The notes beneath the pieces are model-generated. The model searched no databases, was not told where the DNA came from, and saw nothing but the letters and a program-made list of their open reading frames with translations. Below, piece after piece: positions 1 to 11,739 of a DNA stretch of 64,000 bases. The position numbers and the translations under genes are program-made. This stretch comes from Anthonomus grandis grandis (Eukaryota > Arthropoda > Insecta > Coleoptera > Curculionidae). The stretch covers positions 33,583,127 through 33,647,126 of the forward strand of contig NC_065567.1 of NCBI RefSeq assembly GCF_022605725.1, written 5' to 3'. The stretch's first letter is position 1, and every line of letters starts with the position of its first letter.

Positions 1-136
1 AACCGGTCATTGATCATGTCGAAGATGTGATTCAATAAAGAGGAAAATATACGGATCTCCCCTTTGATGGTCCAAGTTACTCACAAATCAATCCTATAGC
101 GTTACAATAAAAAGATAATTTTCTGGCAAGAAAAGT

Positions 137-140
<4 letters not shown>

Positions 141-222
<82 letters not shown>
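141..222. repeat. (TAA)n microsatellite
   Basis: About 27 perfect TAA units. It abuts the 3' end of the minus-strand LINE that follows. Read on the minus strand, that element ends in an AATAAATTATATT run and then (ATT)n. The microsatellite is therefore most likely the expanded short-repeat 3' tail typical of CR1/L2-type non-LTR elements and not an independent repeat. Confidence 0.95.
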
Positions 223-223
<1 letters not shown>

Positions 224-2480
224 TAATTTATTCAACATAAGAAATACATGCTTAATACAGGATAGATGTAAACAAAATTAATTTGTAGTACCAATACAAT
301 AAAGTACACCTAGGTGCAAGCACCTGTATGTGTATAACTTATTAAAATTAATTATATTACTATACAACATAATTATAATTACTAGGGGCCCCATACCACT
401 AATTTACATAAACCTGAGGGTAGTGCATTTAAAATACAGGTAAAACAACTATAAGACACAAATATTAAAAATTTCAGAAGAAGAGGAAAACGTTAATAGT
501 TATTTATAGAAAGTCAAGTAAGGCATCATAATTTTCATAGATAAATCTTTTACAAAGTTCTGAAAATTTTTGCTTATTTGTAATCTCCCGAATTGTCCGT
601 GGTAACTTATTGGAAATTTCTGGTCCTATTACAGAATTACATCTTTGGCTTCCATCGAATCTGCGAAATGGTACATTAAGATGTCTTTCAGTTAGTTGTC
701 TGGTTTCATGTTGGTGACTTATGTAGTTTTTATCTTTAAGTTTATACCAGAATACACAACTGGAGTATAGATATAAGGATCTGATATTAAGTATTTTGGT
801 AGCATACAAGAGCGAGGTGGGGTACAATCTGTCTTTTTTATAGATTATTAGAATTTTGAACAGTTTTTAAGGATTCAAGAGCATTATTGTAGAGTCCACC
901 CCAGGTCACTATACCATAGCATATCAGAGATTCCACAAATGATTGGTACAACATTATTAAAGTTTTTTTATCCAATATATTTCTAATAAGGAAAAATTTA
1001 TGAATTAAGCTTTTGAGTTTAGATGTTAAGTTTTGAATGTGTGGTGTCCATTTTAATTTTTTGTCTATTATTATACCTAGATGTTTAGTGTTTTCTACTT
1101 TTTTTATAATAAAGTTTTGTTGTTCATCAATAACTATTTTCTTAAAATTTGGCCGATTTGCATCGGTTAGAGAAAAGGCGACATAAACAGTTTTTAAGAT
1201 ATTTAGGGACAATTTATACTTGTTTAACCACATCTTTACCTTCCTCATGCCATTTATGAGTTTCGTTCTTACAAGAGTCCAAGTAACATCCTTAAATACA
1301 AGAACTGTGTCATCCGCGTAAGATAGTGCCATGCCACCTATAAGCAAGGATAAAAGGGAGTTTATACATAAAATAAAGGATAAGGGTCCCAGCACTGTGC
1401 CTTGGGGCACTCCAATTTGTACAGTGCTAGGGTCACTCAGGGAATCTCTACTCTCTAATTTTTACCATTTACTTTCTTTGTTGTAGATAGTTGTTAAAGA
1501 GCCCCAACACTACACCTCTAATTCCATATCTTTCAAGAACATGAAGTAACTGAGAATGGGGTACAGCGTCGAAGGCCTTTGCTAGATCCATAAAAACCGC
1601 AACACTTTTTTTTCCCTGTACCAATCCATATTTTATGTTTTCTATTAGACTATACATTGCATCATTTGTACCATTTTTTTTTTTGAAAACCCAATTGATT
1701 TTTGTTAAGTACTTTATTTTTATTTAGGTCATATAATCTTTCTTTTAAGCATTTTTCAAAAATTTTTCCAAATGTAATTATTAAGCTTATTGGTCTATAG
1801 TTAGAAACATCACTCTTACTTCCTTTTTTGTAAATTGGTGTAATAATTGAAGTTTTGAGTTCTTCAGGTATCTTTGCTGATGAGAAAATAATGTTAAATA
1901 TATATTTAAGTGGTTCAACAGTAAATGGATGACACAGCTTTACCATCTCAGAAGTTATGCCATCTGGACCTGGGGAACTGTTTTTCTTTAATGAATTAAT
2001 ATGAAGTATTAGTTAATTTTTTGTTATAGGCGTTAACGACATGTAGTTTAAGAAAGATGGATAATTTAGATTAAGCTTTGTGGTTGTATCAGGAATTTGA
2101 CATGCCATACTAGTTCCTATTTTAGAGAAATATTCATTATAGAAATTGGCCATCTCTGTGTCATTTTCAAATTATTTAGATCTTTTATATAAATGTCTTG
2201 GTTAAATTTAACTTTAGGTTCATTAGACGCGTCACTCAGAATTTCATACATCTTTTTAATATCATGTTTTATATCTTGCAGTTTGTTTATATAGTAGTTA
2301 TTTTTAGTAGTGGTTATTAATTTCTGTTAATTATTTCTATAAGTTTTATATTCAAGTTTTAGTGTGTCATTATTTTTATTTTTTAATAACTTTTTCTTCA
2401 TTTGGTCTCTTTTTTTAATTGATGTAATAATACCTTCAGTTATCCAGGGTTTTATATCATGTATTAATTCCAGTTTTTAA
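223..2480 (-). mobile_element. CR1/L2-like non-LTR retrotransposon, 5'-truncated and frameshifted
   Basis: Minus-strand reading gives consecutive pieces of one reverse transcriptase. These are a linker (2480-1950, KPWITEGIITSIKKRDQMKK), RT fingers (1946-1662, SNYRPISLI), palm motif A (1657-1469, MDLAKAFDAVPH), motifs B and C (1410-838, PQGTVLGPLSF and YADDTVLVF), and the C-terminal tail (827-504). The pieces sit in different frames with at least three breaks, so no functional protein can be made. The endonuclease is missing, as in usual 5' truncation. The 3' UTR runs from 503 to the (ATT)n tail. The element lies in the Nimrod-like gene's intron, in the same orientation as the gene. The exact clade (CR1, Crack, Daphne) is not resolved. 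Confidence 0.85.
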
Positions 2481-2575
2481 GCGATTCAAATTTTATTAAT
2501 TTTTTGCAATTTTAATTTATTTTACATTAAGATTTGATTTGAAAAATGTATATTTAATATACAACCAATACCTAC

Positions 2576-2732
2576 GAGAATTGCATTCAGGTCCAGTCCA
2601 TCCAGCTTGACATACGCAAAATCCCTTAATGCAAACCCCATTTTCGCAGTCAGCGCATTCACTTACGCAGTAGTTCTTATACTCCTTAAAACCGTTGCAA
2701 CAAATTTCAGATGGTTTTGTTACGTTTACTAC
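2576..2732 (-). CDS. Nimrod-like gene, third visible exon: CC-G-F junction and EGF/NIM-like repeat
   Basis: The acceptor TTTTTAG at 2733-2739 is followed by a 157-nt open exon, and the donor GTAGGT follows at 2575. The frame encodes VVNVTKPSEICCNGFKEY and continues with a Cys-rich stretch (CVSECADCENGVC, then CVCQAGWTGPEC). A CC-x-G-(Y/F) motif followed by an EGF-like six-Cys repeat with CxCxxGW is the hallmark of Nimrod/Draper-type proteins, which are phagocytic receptors or secreted opsonin-like factors of insect blood cells. The start is in phase 0, matching the exon ending at 11543, and the end is in phase 1. A second AG four bases downstream would make a symmetric 1-1 exon but would not join the upstream exon. 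No further exon is visible to the left, so the gene leaves the window. Confidence 0.85.
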
Positions 2733-2739
2733 CTAAAAA

Positions 2740-3037
2740 TAATTAAAAAAAAATCATTGATGTTTATTAAAAACGTGGTATAATATTCAACATGTTAACG
2801 ATCTTACCAGCATGTCGCCTCGTAATTTTATTAGGAGATAGTAAATAATTTAAAAGATTACATGCGTTTCCTAATCCAATGAGCACATCCTGCTTAAGAT
2901 GAATTTTGCAGCCGTATATACGTTCAAGATATGTACAATATTATTTGATTGTATAATATAGTCTAATAAAATACTATAATATGATAATATTAGTATGGTG
3001 TAAAGGGAGAAATTAATACTGAAGGATGTGATATATA
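2740..3037. other. Intron sequence, no feature seen
   Basis: AT-rich intron of the Nimrod-like gene between its third visible exon and the mariner-type element. No ORF or repeat was recognised. Confidence 0.6.
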
Positions 3038-3579
3038 CAGGGTGTTTCAAATTAGACCTTCAACATGGAATCTATAAGAGATACAACGATATTTAAATTG
3101 CGGCAAAGCTGAGAATATTTGAGTTTAACAATATGACGTTTAAAATAAAAAAATTCCGATTGATTCCGAATATATTCGAAAAAATACGAAATTTTAAAAA
3201 ATCGATTTTATTTTATGCTGAGTTTATTTCTTATCCAATTTTAATTTTTTTTTGCACATTGCGTTGCCAATTTTTTTGTGCTACATGATGGTGTTTTTAG
3301 GTTTTTAATACGACGTTTTATCATCAACTCGATTTTTTCTTATGGGCGCTATAATGGATTTCTACATATATAAAATCTCTGTAAAATTATCTTTTTAACG
3401 ATGTATCACAAGTTATATTTCTTTTTTGTAAGAACCCGAATTTTTGGAAAAAACAGATTTGCCGCAGTGATAAATTGACAAGAAAATATATAAACTGTCA
3501 TAAATATGAAATGTTTTAAATATTTGTATGTTTGTTAGTATTTTAATACAAACTGACTTTATTAATAATTTAAGCAATT

Positions 3580-3735
3580 ATGAGTTTTCCGAATGAAGAA
3601 AAGCAAGATATGATTAAAATTTATTATAAATGTAATATGAATCGATGACAGTATTTAAAAAACTGCGGCATTTTTAACAAAAATAAGCAACGCATTTGAA
3701 GCCAAAATAATGCTCGACAAATTCGGGAAATTATT
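3580..3735 (+). pseudogene. Decayed N-terminus of a Tc1/mariner-type transposase
   Basis: Starting at ATG 3580 the frame reads MSFPNEEKQDMIKIYYKCNM, stops, then continues in frame with fragments ending ARQIREI. The beginning resembles the first helix of the DUF4817-type helix-turn-helix found in the other transposases of this window (for example the one at 27218: an acidic start, then DM-I--). It has at least two stop codons and no catalytic domain. This is the only coding trace in the element. Confidence 0.45.
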
Positions 3736-3739
3736 ATTA

Positions 3740-4830
3740 TTTAAAAAACTGATCTTTTAATTTTAATGTTTTAAAATAAGTTTTTCTTTTCAGTATTTGA
3801 AGTCCGAATTTTTCAATTTTTCGGATTTTCTGAGCATTCCTTTATTATTCCAGGAAATCGAAATCAAATCTTGTTTATTCCTGAATTTTAGGGTTATTTT
3901 CCACGCGTTTCAAGTATTCCAAATAATTTGTCTTCAAATTTTAATATTTAAGGATAAGTTTTTGTTTCCAATTTTTAATTCCAGAAATTTTAAAATTTAA
4001 ATAAAATTTTTTTGACATTTTGCAAATTTTTGGAAGATTCTTTGGCATTTGGAATAAAATGTAATTTTATTCCTAGACCTTAGAGTCATTTTCCACGTCT
4101 TCTAAGTATTTTAAATAATGTATCTTTTAATTTTAATGTTCTAAAATATTTTTTTATTTTCAATTTTTAATTCCAGAATTTTTGAAGTTTTAATATTTTC
4201 CAGATTTTTATAGTTTTTTTATAATATTCCAGGCATTTGGATTAGATCTTGTTTTATTCCAGGAATTTGGGTCAATTGTCACGTCTTCCAAGTATTTCAA
4301 ATATTTTTCTCTAAACTTTAATGTTTTAGGATAAGTTTTTATTTTCAATTTTTTCAAGTTTTTAAGATAATTTTTAAAATTTTCTAGTTTTTATTCCAGG
4401 TATTTGTAATAAAATTTTATTTTATTCCAAGATGTTGAGGTAATTTCTCGACGTCTTGCATGTATCTGCACGTAATGTTTTTATTTAACTTAATACTATT
4501 GCGTTTTTAAGATTATTTTTCAATTTGGGAAATTGTTATGTTTTTAAGTTTTTCAGGTTAATGGAGTATTTTTTAAATTATTTCAGGCATTTAAAATAAA
4601 GTTTTGTTTTATTCCAGGCAGTTTTTTTTATTTTCCAGATGCTTGGAGTGATTTTTTATGGCTTCCAGACATTTAACGTAATTCTGTAGATTTTTTAGAA
4701 AACTATATTAATTTTCTATATTATTTTAGACATAACGCTTTCCAGGGATTTCAATAATTTTTTAAAATATTTTCCAGGAATTTTGGGTAATTTTCTGTCT
4801 TCCAGACATTTAACGTAATTTTGTAAAATA
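3740..4830. repeat. Diverged tandem repeat, about 170-210 bp unit, 5-6 copies
   Basis: The phrase CACGTCTTCCAAGTATTTCA and near variants recur near 3901, 4094, 4279, 4449, 4658 and 4795. Each is preceded by an AGG-AATTTGGGT-like segment and followed by AAT-TTAATGTT-TAAGATAAG-TTTT. The array fills the core of the mariner-type element, where a transposase gene would be expected. Confidence 0.75.
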
Positions 4831-5397
4831 AAATGAAAAATTACTTCTAAAAATAAGTGTGTAACTCTGAAGTAATGTATGCGCCACTACGGTATTGCAT
4901 TGCTAGTATTTCTGTCTAATGTGTAATATTTATTGACATGTTAAAAATTGCCTTGTCAGTTTACGCACAGCCTATTGCGGCAAATTTTTTTTTTCAAAAA
5001 TGCAGGTTTTTGAAAATAAAAAACTATTACTTAAAATAGATCATTAAAAAAGAAATTATGCAAAGATTTTAACAATGCAAAAACCAAATATAGCGCCTAT
5101 AAGAAAAATCAAAGTTGATGACGATTGGCAAAACACGAAACGTCGTATTACAAATCTAAAAACATGTGACACGAAAAAGTGGCAAGGAATAAGAAATAAA
5201 CTCAAAAAAAAAACGGATTTTCAAAATTTCGGATTTTCTTGAATATCTGCGGAACCATTCGGAATTTGTATTTTTTTTAATTGCATATTATTAAGCTTAA
5301 ACTTTTTAAATTCTGAACTTTGCCCGAATTTAACCATCTTCGTATCTTTTATGGATTCCGAAATCTTCAAGTTGAGGGTCGAAATTGAAACACTCTG

Positions 5398-5820
5398 TGA
5401 AAATACCAGAAGACGTTCCTAAAATATTTTTTAATCAGGCATATTTAGATATTTAAATTTCGAGTGTTTTATTAACAATTTTGTGCTTAATTAAATTTGA
5501 AGCTTAAAATCACAAGCCGGAGGCTGGCATCTAAAAAAGGCTTGCTTAGTTTGAGTCGATAGGAGATATAATTTACGAGAAAATTTACTTTTTAATATTT
5601 CTCATATTTTAGCTGTGTTAACGTTAACGGTGCCTTCTATGGCAAATAGAAAAATTGAATAAATCGTTAGAATGGAAATCATATAACTCAACCCAACCCA
5701 TATCCATATGGGTTTTATTGTTTTTTTTTTTAAATTTGTTTTTCATATATACTACTCAAAACAAATAAGTGTTTTAAAAATTTTTTATGCAAAAATAATT
5801 TTAATTTAAAGTTAGTGATG
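5398..5820. other. AT-rich intergenic or intronic sequence, no feature seen
   Basis: No ORF, splice-flanked exon or clear repeat was recognised between the mariner-type element and the following satellite-like array. Confidence 0.5.
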
Positions 5821-7120
5821 CTGTATAAAAAGTAATTATTAGAGCTCTTGCTTGTTTCAACAATCAATTATATATTGTTCCAAATTAATTTAGTATGTGG
5901 ATTCTTATTAAATTTTAGCCTCAACATTGCATTTCAGCAATTTTACATAAAAAAATATTTAAAAATATTCAGTCATCCGAATTATTTAGCGCAAAAATTG
6001 GTCAACGAAAACCGCATTTTAATGAATAAATTTCTAAATAGGAGATTTTCTTAATTTTATAATTTTTTTGTTTTGAATTTAGGAGAATATAATAAGCCAC
6101 TCATGTGAAAATTATTCATGAAATTTGTCTAATTGTTTTTTCTAAAATGTTATTTAAAGGGCCAAATAATACTACTCAATAGTATACTAGTGTAAAACAG
6201 TTATTTAATAAAAACAGTTTTTTGAAATAAAAGTAAAAATTTTATAAATTTTTTGTTCTTCCTTTTGCATAAAGTAATTTATGTTTTAACAATGTTAAGT
6301 AGAATAAATATAATTTTTTTTAAACAAAGAATATTGGAAATTTTTATTATTTTTCTACTAAATTTTATTCGTTGATAAGCAAAAATTAATGCATGTTTTA
6401 TTAATTTAATTTATTAGACAATCTGATAGCGTGATAAAAAATGTTTATAGTTTTTAAAGTTTTTTAATATATTCTCTTAATTTTCTTTAAAATTTTAATC
6501 GAAGAAATCAATAATTAAGCCAAATAGTTCATTGATACAGAAGAGTATTTTAACGAATAAATATTTAAAAAAAAAATTGTTTTGAATGAAGTAATATTCA
6601 TGAATTTTTCTCTGGTTATAGATTTTATTTCTTAAAAGTTAAAATAAAAATATTAGTTCGTATACCAAGTATTTGTACGTTCTTATACCAAGTATTTGTA
6701 TTTAATGTAATGGATAATCTGATATTGTTATAATTTTTAAAGTTTTTAACTTGACATGATTAAAATATTTATAATTTTTTCGTGAAATATGATTAAGAAT
6801 TTTTTTTTATTATTCTTTATATCTTCTTTTAAATTTAATTCAAAGAAATTAAAAATTAAACTATATAGTTCACTTATACAAAACATTATTTTATATGAAT
6901 GAATTTTCGTTGTGTTTTATTAATTACTAATTTGATTCGCTAGTAACTGAAAATTAAATTTGTTTAACGTATTGGACAACCTGACACCAGAATAAATAAT
7001 TGATTATAATGTTTTATATTTTTTAATTAAAAAACTTTAAATTCAATTATAATTTATAGTCAAAGAAAAAAGTCTTTGTGTTTAAATATATTTTAGCCTC
7101 ACTAAAACATTCTCAGTATA

Positions 7121-8047
7121 CAGGGATTGAACTATGGATCAGAACTATGGGATCAAACTTCTAGCGGTTGTTCAGTGCAACAGTAGAATCCATTTGAGTA
7201 TAGGAAGCCATGTCCGGAAATGTGTCACTACGCCACTACGGCCCTAAGACGCGTTTAAATTTAGAAAAAATATTAATTACCTAAATAGGATCTGATGCAT
7301 TTATTTTTACCTTTTGTATATGATACCATGACAACAATTATTTAAAATGTCTTGTGTTAAGGACAAAATTAAACTCTAGGATGAGAATCGGCTGCATTCA
7401 TACCTTGAACTTTCTGGAAGTGGTAAGGATGGAGTTGTTGGTCGTGTAGTACCCGCCAGACAGAAGCGTTACTCCTATTCATATTCTTAGCGACGTTACG
7501 TGTGCTATTTGATGGTTCATCGGCAACTCACTGCAGCACCTCTTCTTCAAATTCGATCGTTCTTACGGTTCGAGCAACTCCAGTATCATGCATCTTGGTC
7601 TTAAACATGCCTGTCTCAGCGAGCCGCCGATGTACCGCAATAAACTTTTTGTATCCAGGATGCTGTCGGATAACGTTTATGATACAACCGCGATGCTGCT
7701 CGTGCATTGCAGTTTGTTGCTCCGTATGCCAAATGCTGCCAGTTTTCCATTAGCAATAAATGTTTAAAAATTGTAAGCTATAAAATTTTTAAACATGACA
7801 TTGAGAATCGACATTGATAAGCGTTGATTTTAAATAATAAAAGTTGTTATGGTATCATGTACAAAAGGTAAAAATAAATGCAGCAGATCCTATTTAGGTA
7901 ATTAATGTTTTTTATAAATTATTAACGTCTTAGGGCCGTAGTGGCGTAGTGACGCATTTCCGGACATGGGTTCCTATACTCAAATGGATTCTTCTCTTGC
8001 ACTGAACAACCCCCAGAAGTTTGATCCCATAGTTCTGAAAGACCCTG
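7121..8047 (-). mobile_element. Deleted long-TIR mariner derivative, same family as 55992-57425
   Basis: TA (7119-7120) and TA (8048-8049) flank ends reading CAGGG and CCCTG. The two arms match as inverted repeats over about 220 bp, including GTCACTACGCCACTACGGCC, CCATTTGAGTATAGGAA and TTATTTTTACCTTTTGTA. Compared with the copy at 55992-57425, roughly 620 bp of transposase sequence between AAAATGTCTT and GACAAAATT have been lost. The right TIR, by contrast, is better preserved here. The left end has a short duplication near 7124-7140. Confidence 0.85.
7378..7750 (-). pseudogene. Transposase remnant, N-terminal half only
   Basis: The minus-strand start MENWQHLAYGATNCNARAAS matches the fuller copy at 57255 (MENFTN, then HLAYESTNCNARAAS) with eight residues deleted. 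It then continues through the helix-turn-helix region to the stretch matching HPYHFQKVQGM. Frameshifts are present, and the whole DDE catalytic domain is gone through the internal deletion. Confidence 0.75.
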
Positions 8048-8198
8048 TATACTTATATTAAAAAAGTACTATAACATAAATCACGACGAATGCCTAGTTA
8101 TTTTATTACAAACCCCTACATACTTATTTCTACAATTAAAATGATTATTTAAGTCCCCAATTCATTTTTTTGCTGATTCAAGATTTAAATATTTATTA

Positions 8199-8218
8199 TC
8201 TCTCTCTCTCTCTCTCTT
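8199..8218. repeat. (CT)n microsatellite
   Basis: About ten perfect CT units in AT-rich sequence, followed by a T-run. No gene context. Confidence 0.85.
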
Positions 8219-9479
8219 TTTGTCTTTAAAATGGAAAAAACCAATTAAGAACTTTTTAAAAATCGACATTTAACAGTTTTTTGTTATAAATGTTTAAATT
8301 TAATTAAAATTCATACTCACAGAAAATAAGCTTCAATAAACACATGAAATATATTTTTGACTAACATTTCGTTGAATTAAAACATTGTCACATTGATAGG
8401 ATATTCTTCAATTATAATTTTTATTAAAAAAAGCGCTATACCAACCACTACAAATTTCTAATTATTTTACTATAAACCCTACATTTTGAATTGGCACATT
8501 TTGATTTTGGCTGAATTCTCAAGCCCGATATAAGCAATTGATTTTAAATGACTAAAATATGTATAAATTTATGACATTTTACCATTAACTTAAAATAATA
8601 TGACGTTTTTCTGATTATTCTCTATTATATTATATTGCAGTATAGTATATTTTCTATTTTCTTTGAAATTCCTTTCAAAGAATTTAATAATTGAACTAAA
8701 TAGTGCACTAATGCAAAACAGTATTTTAACGAACAACTGTTCCATTTTCTTATCTTTGGATCTAATAAATGAGCATATTTTATATTCTACAAGTTTGTTT
8801 CATTAATTTAGTTTATTGGTCAGCGTCATATATAGGCTGTGGTCCTTTGATGAAGATATTTTTTTTTAAATTAGAAAAAAATATTCTTGGATGTTCTTTT
8901 TATTCTAAATTTTATTCGTTCAAAATAAAAAAGAAAGTTTTTATTCCAAGTATTAATTTAATATATTGCCTGACAACTATCTGACAACATGATAAAAAAT
9001 TGATAATAATTTCTGAGGTAATTAAATTCACACAATTAAAATATTTATAAATTTATTCGTAAAATTTGTATTATCACTTTTTATTGATTACTCTCGTCAT
9101 TTACTTACAATTTTAAATAAAAAATTTATATTGAAAATAAATAGTGTGAAAAACAGTATTTTAGCGAATAAATATTAAAACAAAATATTTTTTTATTTAA
9201 AAATATTCATAAATATTCCTTTTGTTTTAAATTTTATTCGTTAATATTAGAAATAAACAAGAACCGTAGTTCTTATTCTAAATCATTATTAATTTATTCG
9301 GGGAATTTTCCACAAAAAAGGTATTTTGCAATATTAAAACGAATAAATTTTGAATTGAAATCTTGAATTTTGGATTTCTGATTGAAATTCATCAAATTAA
9401 TTTTAAGTGAAATTTATATGTTATGAAGCTTTCTTAAAGTAATGATTATTAAAAGAAGTAATTAGTTAAATAAGCATAT

Positions 9480-10021
9480 TTATAAGATTATTATTATTTA
9501 CCGATATGATCATTAAATCTACCAAGAGTCTTCAAATTTTAAAATAAAATAACTTAAATAAGGGATTTTCAAAAAAATATGTAATAATTTTTGTGGGTAG
9601 TGTATATACCCTAAATAATTATTAAATCGGAGCATATAACTTCCTAGTACATAACAGCATGGCTAGTGTCAATGATTTATTATAATCGATTAAATATAAA
9701 TCAGATAAATTTACGAGTAAGGCCTTTATAATAACGAAAAACAATGTTATACCCACACATTAAAATCGGTTCGAAGTGATAGCTTTAAGCGCTCTTACTC
9801 ATGCGTATCGGATAATAAACTACCTTGTCCATTCATTTCTGTAAGATAGGGCCTTGCTTACTTTCTCCAGGCATTTATTTCGCTTTTTTTTTAAATTGTA
9901 TTCGGCATGATCGTTATACTTTTGTTATGTAATTATTTAAGTTTCCTGCAAGGGTTAAAACTGAGAATACGCAATTTTTAAGCCACTTGAATGGCTATTT
10001 ATAAGGTAAAGTGCAACTAAG
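9480..10021. other. Intron sequence, no feature seen
   Basis: AT-rich sequence within the large Nimrod-like intron. No ORF or repeat was recognised. Confidence 0.5.
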
Positions 10022-10136
10022 TACGGTCCTGTCGCTTCATAATTTGTAACAAATCAGTCACATTATTACGGGCGTTGGTTGACATGCGCGCAGCTGTCTA
10101 TTGAGCACAACTTTTAAGGGGAATCACAGGACCGTA
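10022..10136. repeat. Small inverted-repeat element with TACGGTCCTGT ends
   Basis: TACGGTCCTGT (10022-10032) and its exact reverse complement ACAGGACCGTA (10126-10136) enclose 93 bp that is GC-rich for this window. A related but imperfect pair occurs at 14240-14302. It could be a miniature element or a transcribed hairpin. It lies in the Nimrod-like intron. Confidence 0.5.
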
Positions 10137-11542
10137 GCGGAATTTTTGTTTGATGCTTTTTTTACTTACAAGGTCCTGCTTTTTGACCCTCGATTTGACT
10201 TCTAAATTGCTCAATTTTTTACAAATATCAACTCATTTATATAAAAACTAAATTTATGTAATGATCCTAGAAATAATAATCTTCTGAATTAGCTTTAGTC
10301 TAAAGGTTATGGGTAATACGCTTTTATCTAATTAACTCTGTAATTAATGGTAATAATTACATATTTTCCTTTAGAGAAAGGCATTATCAGAAAAGTAGAA
10401 AACCAGCCTAGTATAGAAACAACAATGCATATACACGAACTACAATATTACAATACGACTTACCGGTTCAACTATACAAACATTAAGTTAAAATAAAAAG
10501 AAAACTTTAATGAATTAATTAATAAATTTAATTGATAGATCAAAGTACATACAAGAGGTGAATATACTGTGGTCCCGGAATATATATATATATCCACAGC
10601 AATAGCTTTAAGCTGTCAGCAAAAGAATTTTTGCATTTTTATTACGATTCCACGAATACCAGAAAAATCTTTTATAGGAAATCTAAAAATGTACATTTCA
10701 TATTTTGCGATATATAAAATAGAAGGAAATAATATATTTATTCCTTATTGACAGAATAAACTAATAAATATGGTAATATGTCCCTAAAAAAAATCGTACT
10801 AACTTAAAAATTAATTTAGGGCGTGCCAGTTTTTCTTCAGACTTACCCAATCCAATTTCACATGATAATTTAGTGCGCGCGTGATGATTAAAAGAACAGA
10901 TGTCAGATGGACTTCTGTTGTTAATATTACAATAAAATTTAAATAAAAGACTTACACAAGGGTCAGTTGGCAAACATATTAACAACGAAATCATTCTTGT
11001 ATATTGTCCTTATTGTTGCATATATACAAAGCACGAGGTTTAAGTGGTCGTTATGTAAAATATATATTATATTTTAATATGTTATGTAATTAATTCACTT
11101 GGGTAAACAGATACGGTGGAGCAATATTCAAAAAAACAAGAATTTTATTGGGAAAATTATGAATTTTTATATAAAATTTTATAAATCGGCCTTGAAAAGT
11201 ACATAAAGAGGTGACTTAATTTTTTTAAAACATAATTCATAATATAAAGGATTGTACAAAAAATGTATAGCTAACTCACTTGCACTTGATGCCAGCAAGT
11301 GTATTTTTCATGCTGATTAATAAGGGTTAGATCCGAAAGTGAATCATGAAGGAAAAAAATTTTTGGGACATCTTGTATTAAACAGGCAAAATTATGTTTT
11401 ATATACATATAATCAGTTTAAGTATACGCTTATATTTCCCATAAAAATTGCTTACCTCTATCCATTGCAATGTAACCAGAAACTATTTATACATACTTAT
11501 ATATTAAAGGAGTATATAACTCCTATATACATATCGACTTAC
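10137..11542. other. Intron sequence, no feature seen
   Basis: AT-rich. The short ORFs at 10569, 10761 and 11339 have no recognisable motif and no splice signals in a consistent frame. Confidence 0.5.
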
Positions 11543-11669
11543 CACTATTTTAGACTCATTTACTAATCTGGTCGAGTATTCTGCGCAACGCGGTGGCACA
11601 TTCAAGCACCATTTGTAAGTTCTTATGGTTCTGTTCTTTAGTTCCCATATTTGTTCCTCTTTTGGCACT
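11543..11669 (-). CDS. Nimrod-like gene, second visible exon: EMI-like segment
   Basis: The acceptor TTTTTCAG is followed by a 127-nt open exon ending at GTG before the donor GTAAGT. The frame encodes VPKEEQIWELKNRTIRTYKW, then CLNVPPRCAEYSTRLVNESKIV. It begins with one base that completes the ATA codon started by the exon at 14003, and it ends in phase 0, matching the next exon at 2732. Two Cys around a PPRC-EY core just before a CC-G-F motif resemble the EMI-like N-terminal region of Nimrod proteins. The intron to the next exon is about 8.8 kb and full of repeats. Confidence 0.85.
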
Positions 11670-11739
11670 CTGAAAAATTATTAAAATATATTTTTAGACA
11701 TTTAGACTCCTATTACATGAAAAGAGTATGAAGTGTATG

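Larger units (their letters stand above)
3038..5397 (+). mobile_element. Long-TIR mariner-type element with internal tandem repeats, non-autonomous
   Basis: The left end is TA then CAGGGTGTTTCAA. The right end reads CACTCTG and is followed by TG, a decayed TA. The two ends are inverted copies of each other over roughly 440 bp; matches include GAGTTTATTTCTTAT, AATACGACGTTT and GGCGCTATA on both arms. Identity is imperfect, with many small gaps. Inside are a short degenerate transposase start (3580) and an array of about 185-bp repeats (3740-4830). TA targeting and ACAGGGTGTTTC ends fit the Tc1/mariner (IS630) group. It sits in the large Nimrod-like intron. Confidence 0.75.
5820..9480. repeat. 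AT-rich satellite-like array, about 350-440 bp unit, interrupted at 7121-8047
   Basis: A block reading AAATAGT-CA-T-ATACA-AACAGTATTTTAACGAATAAAT recurs near 6170, 6520, 6870, 8700 and 9140. It is accompanied by TAAATTTTATTCGTT and by an AATTTA-TTATTGGACAA-CTGA block. The units are heavily diverged. A mariner derivative has split the array. The small ORFs at 5848 and 8769 fall inside it and show no recognisable protein. Confidence 0.65.

Noticed and set aside
7502..7753. Plus-strand ORF of 83 codons (MLFDGSSATHC...)
   Set aside because: It is the antisense of the degenerate transposase that reads MENWQHLAYGATNCNARAAS on the minus strand.
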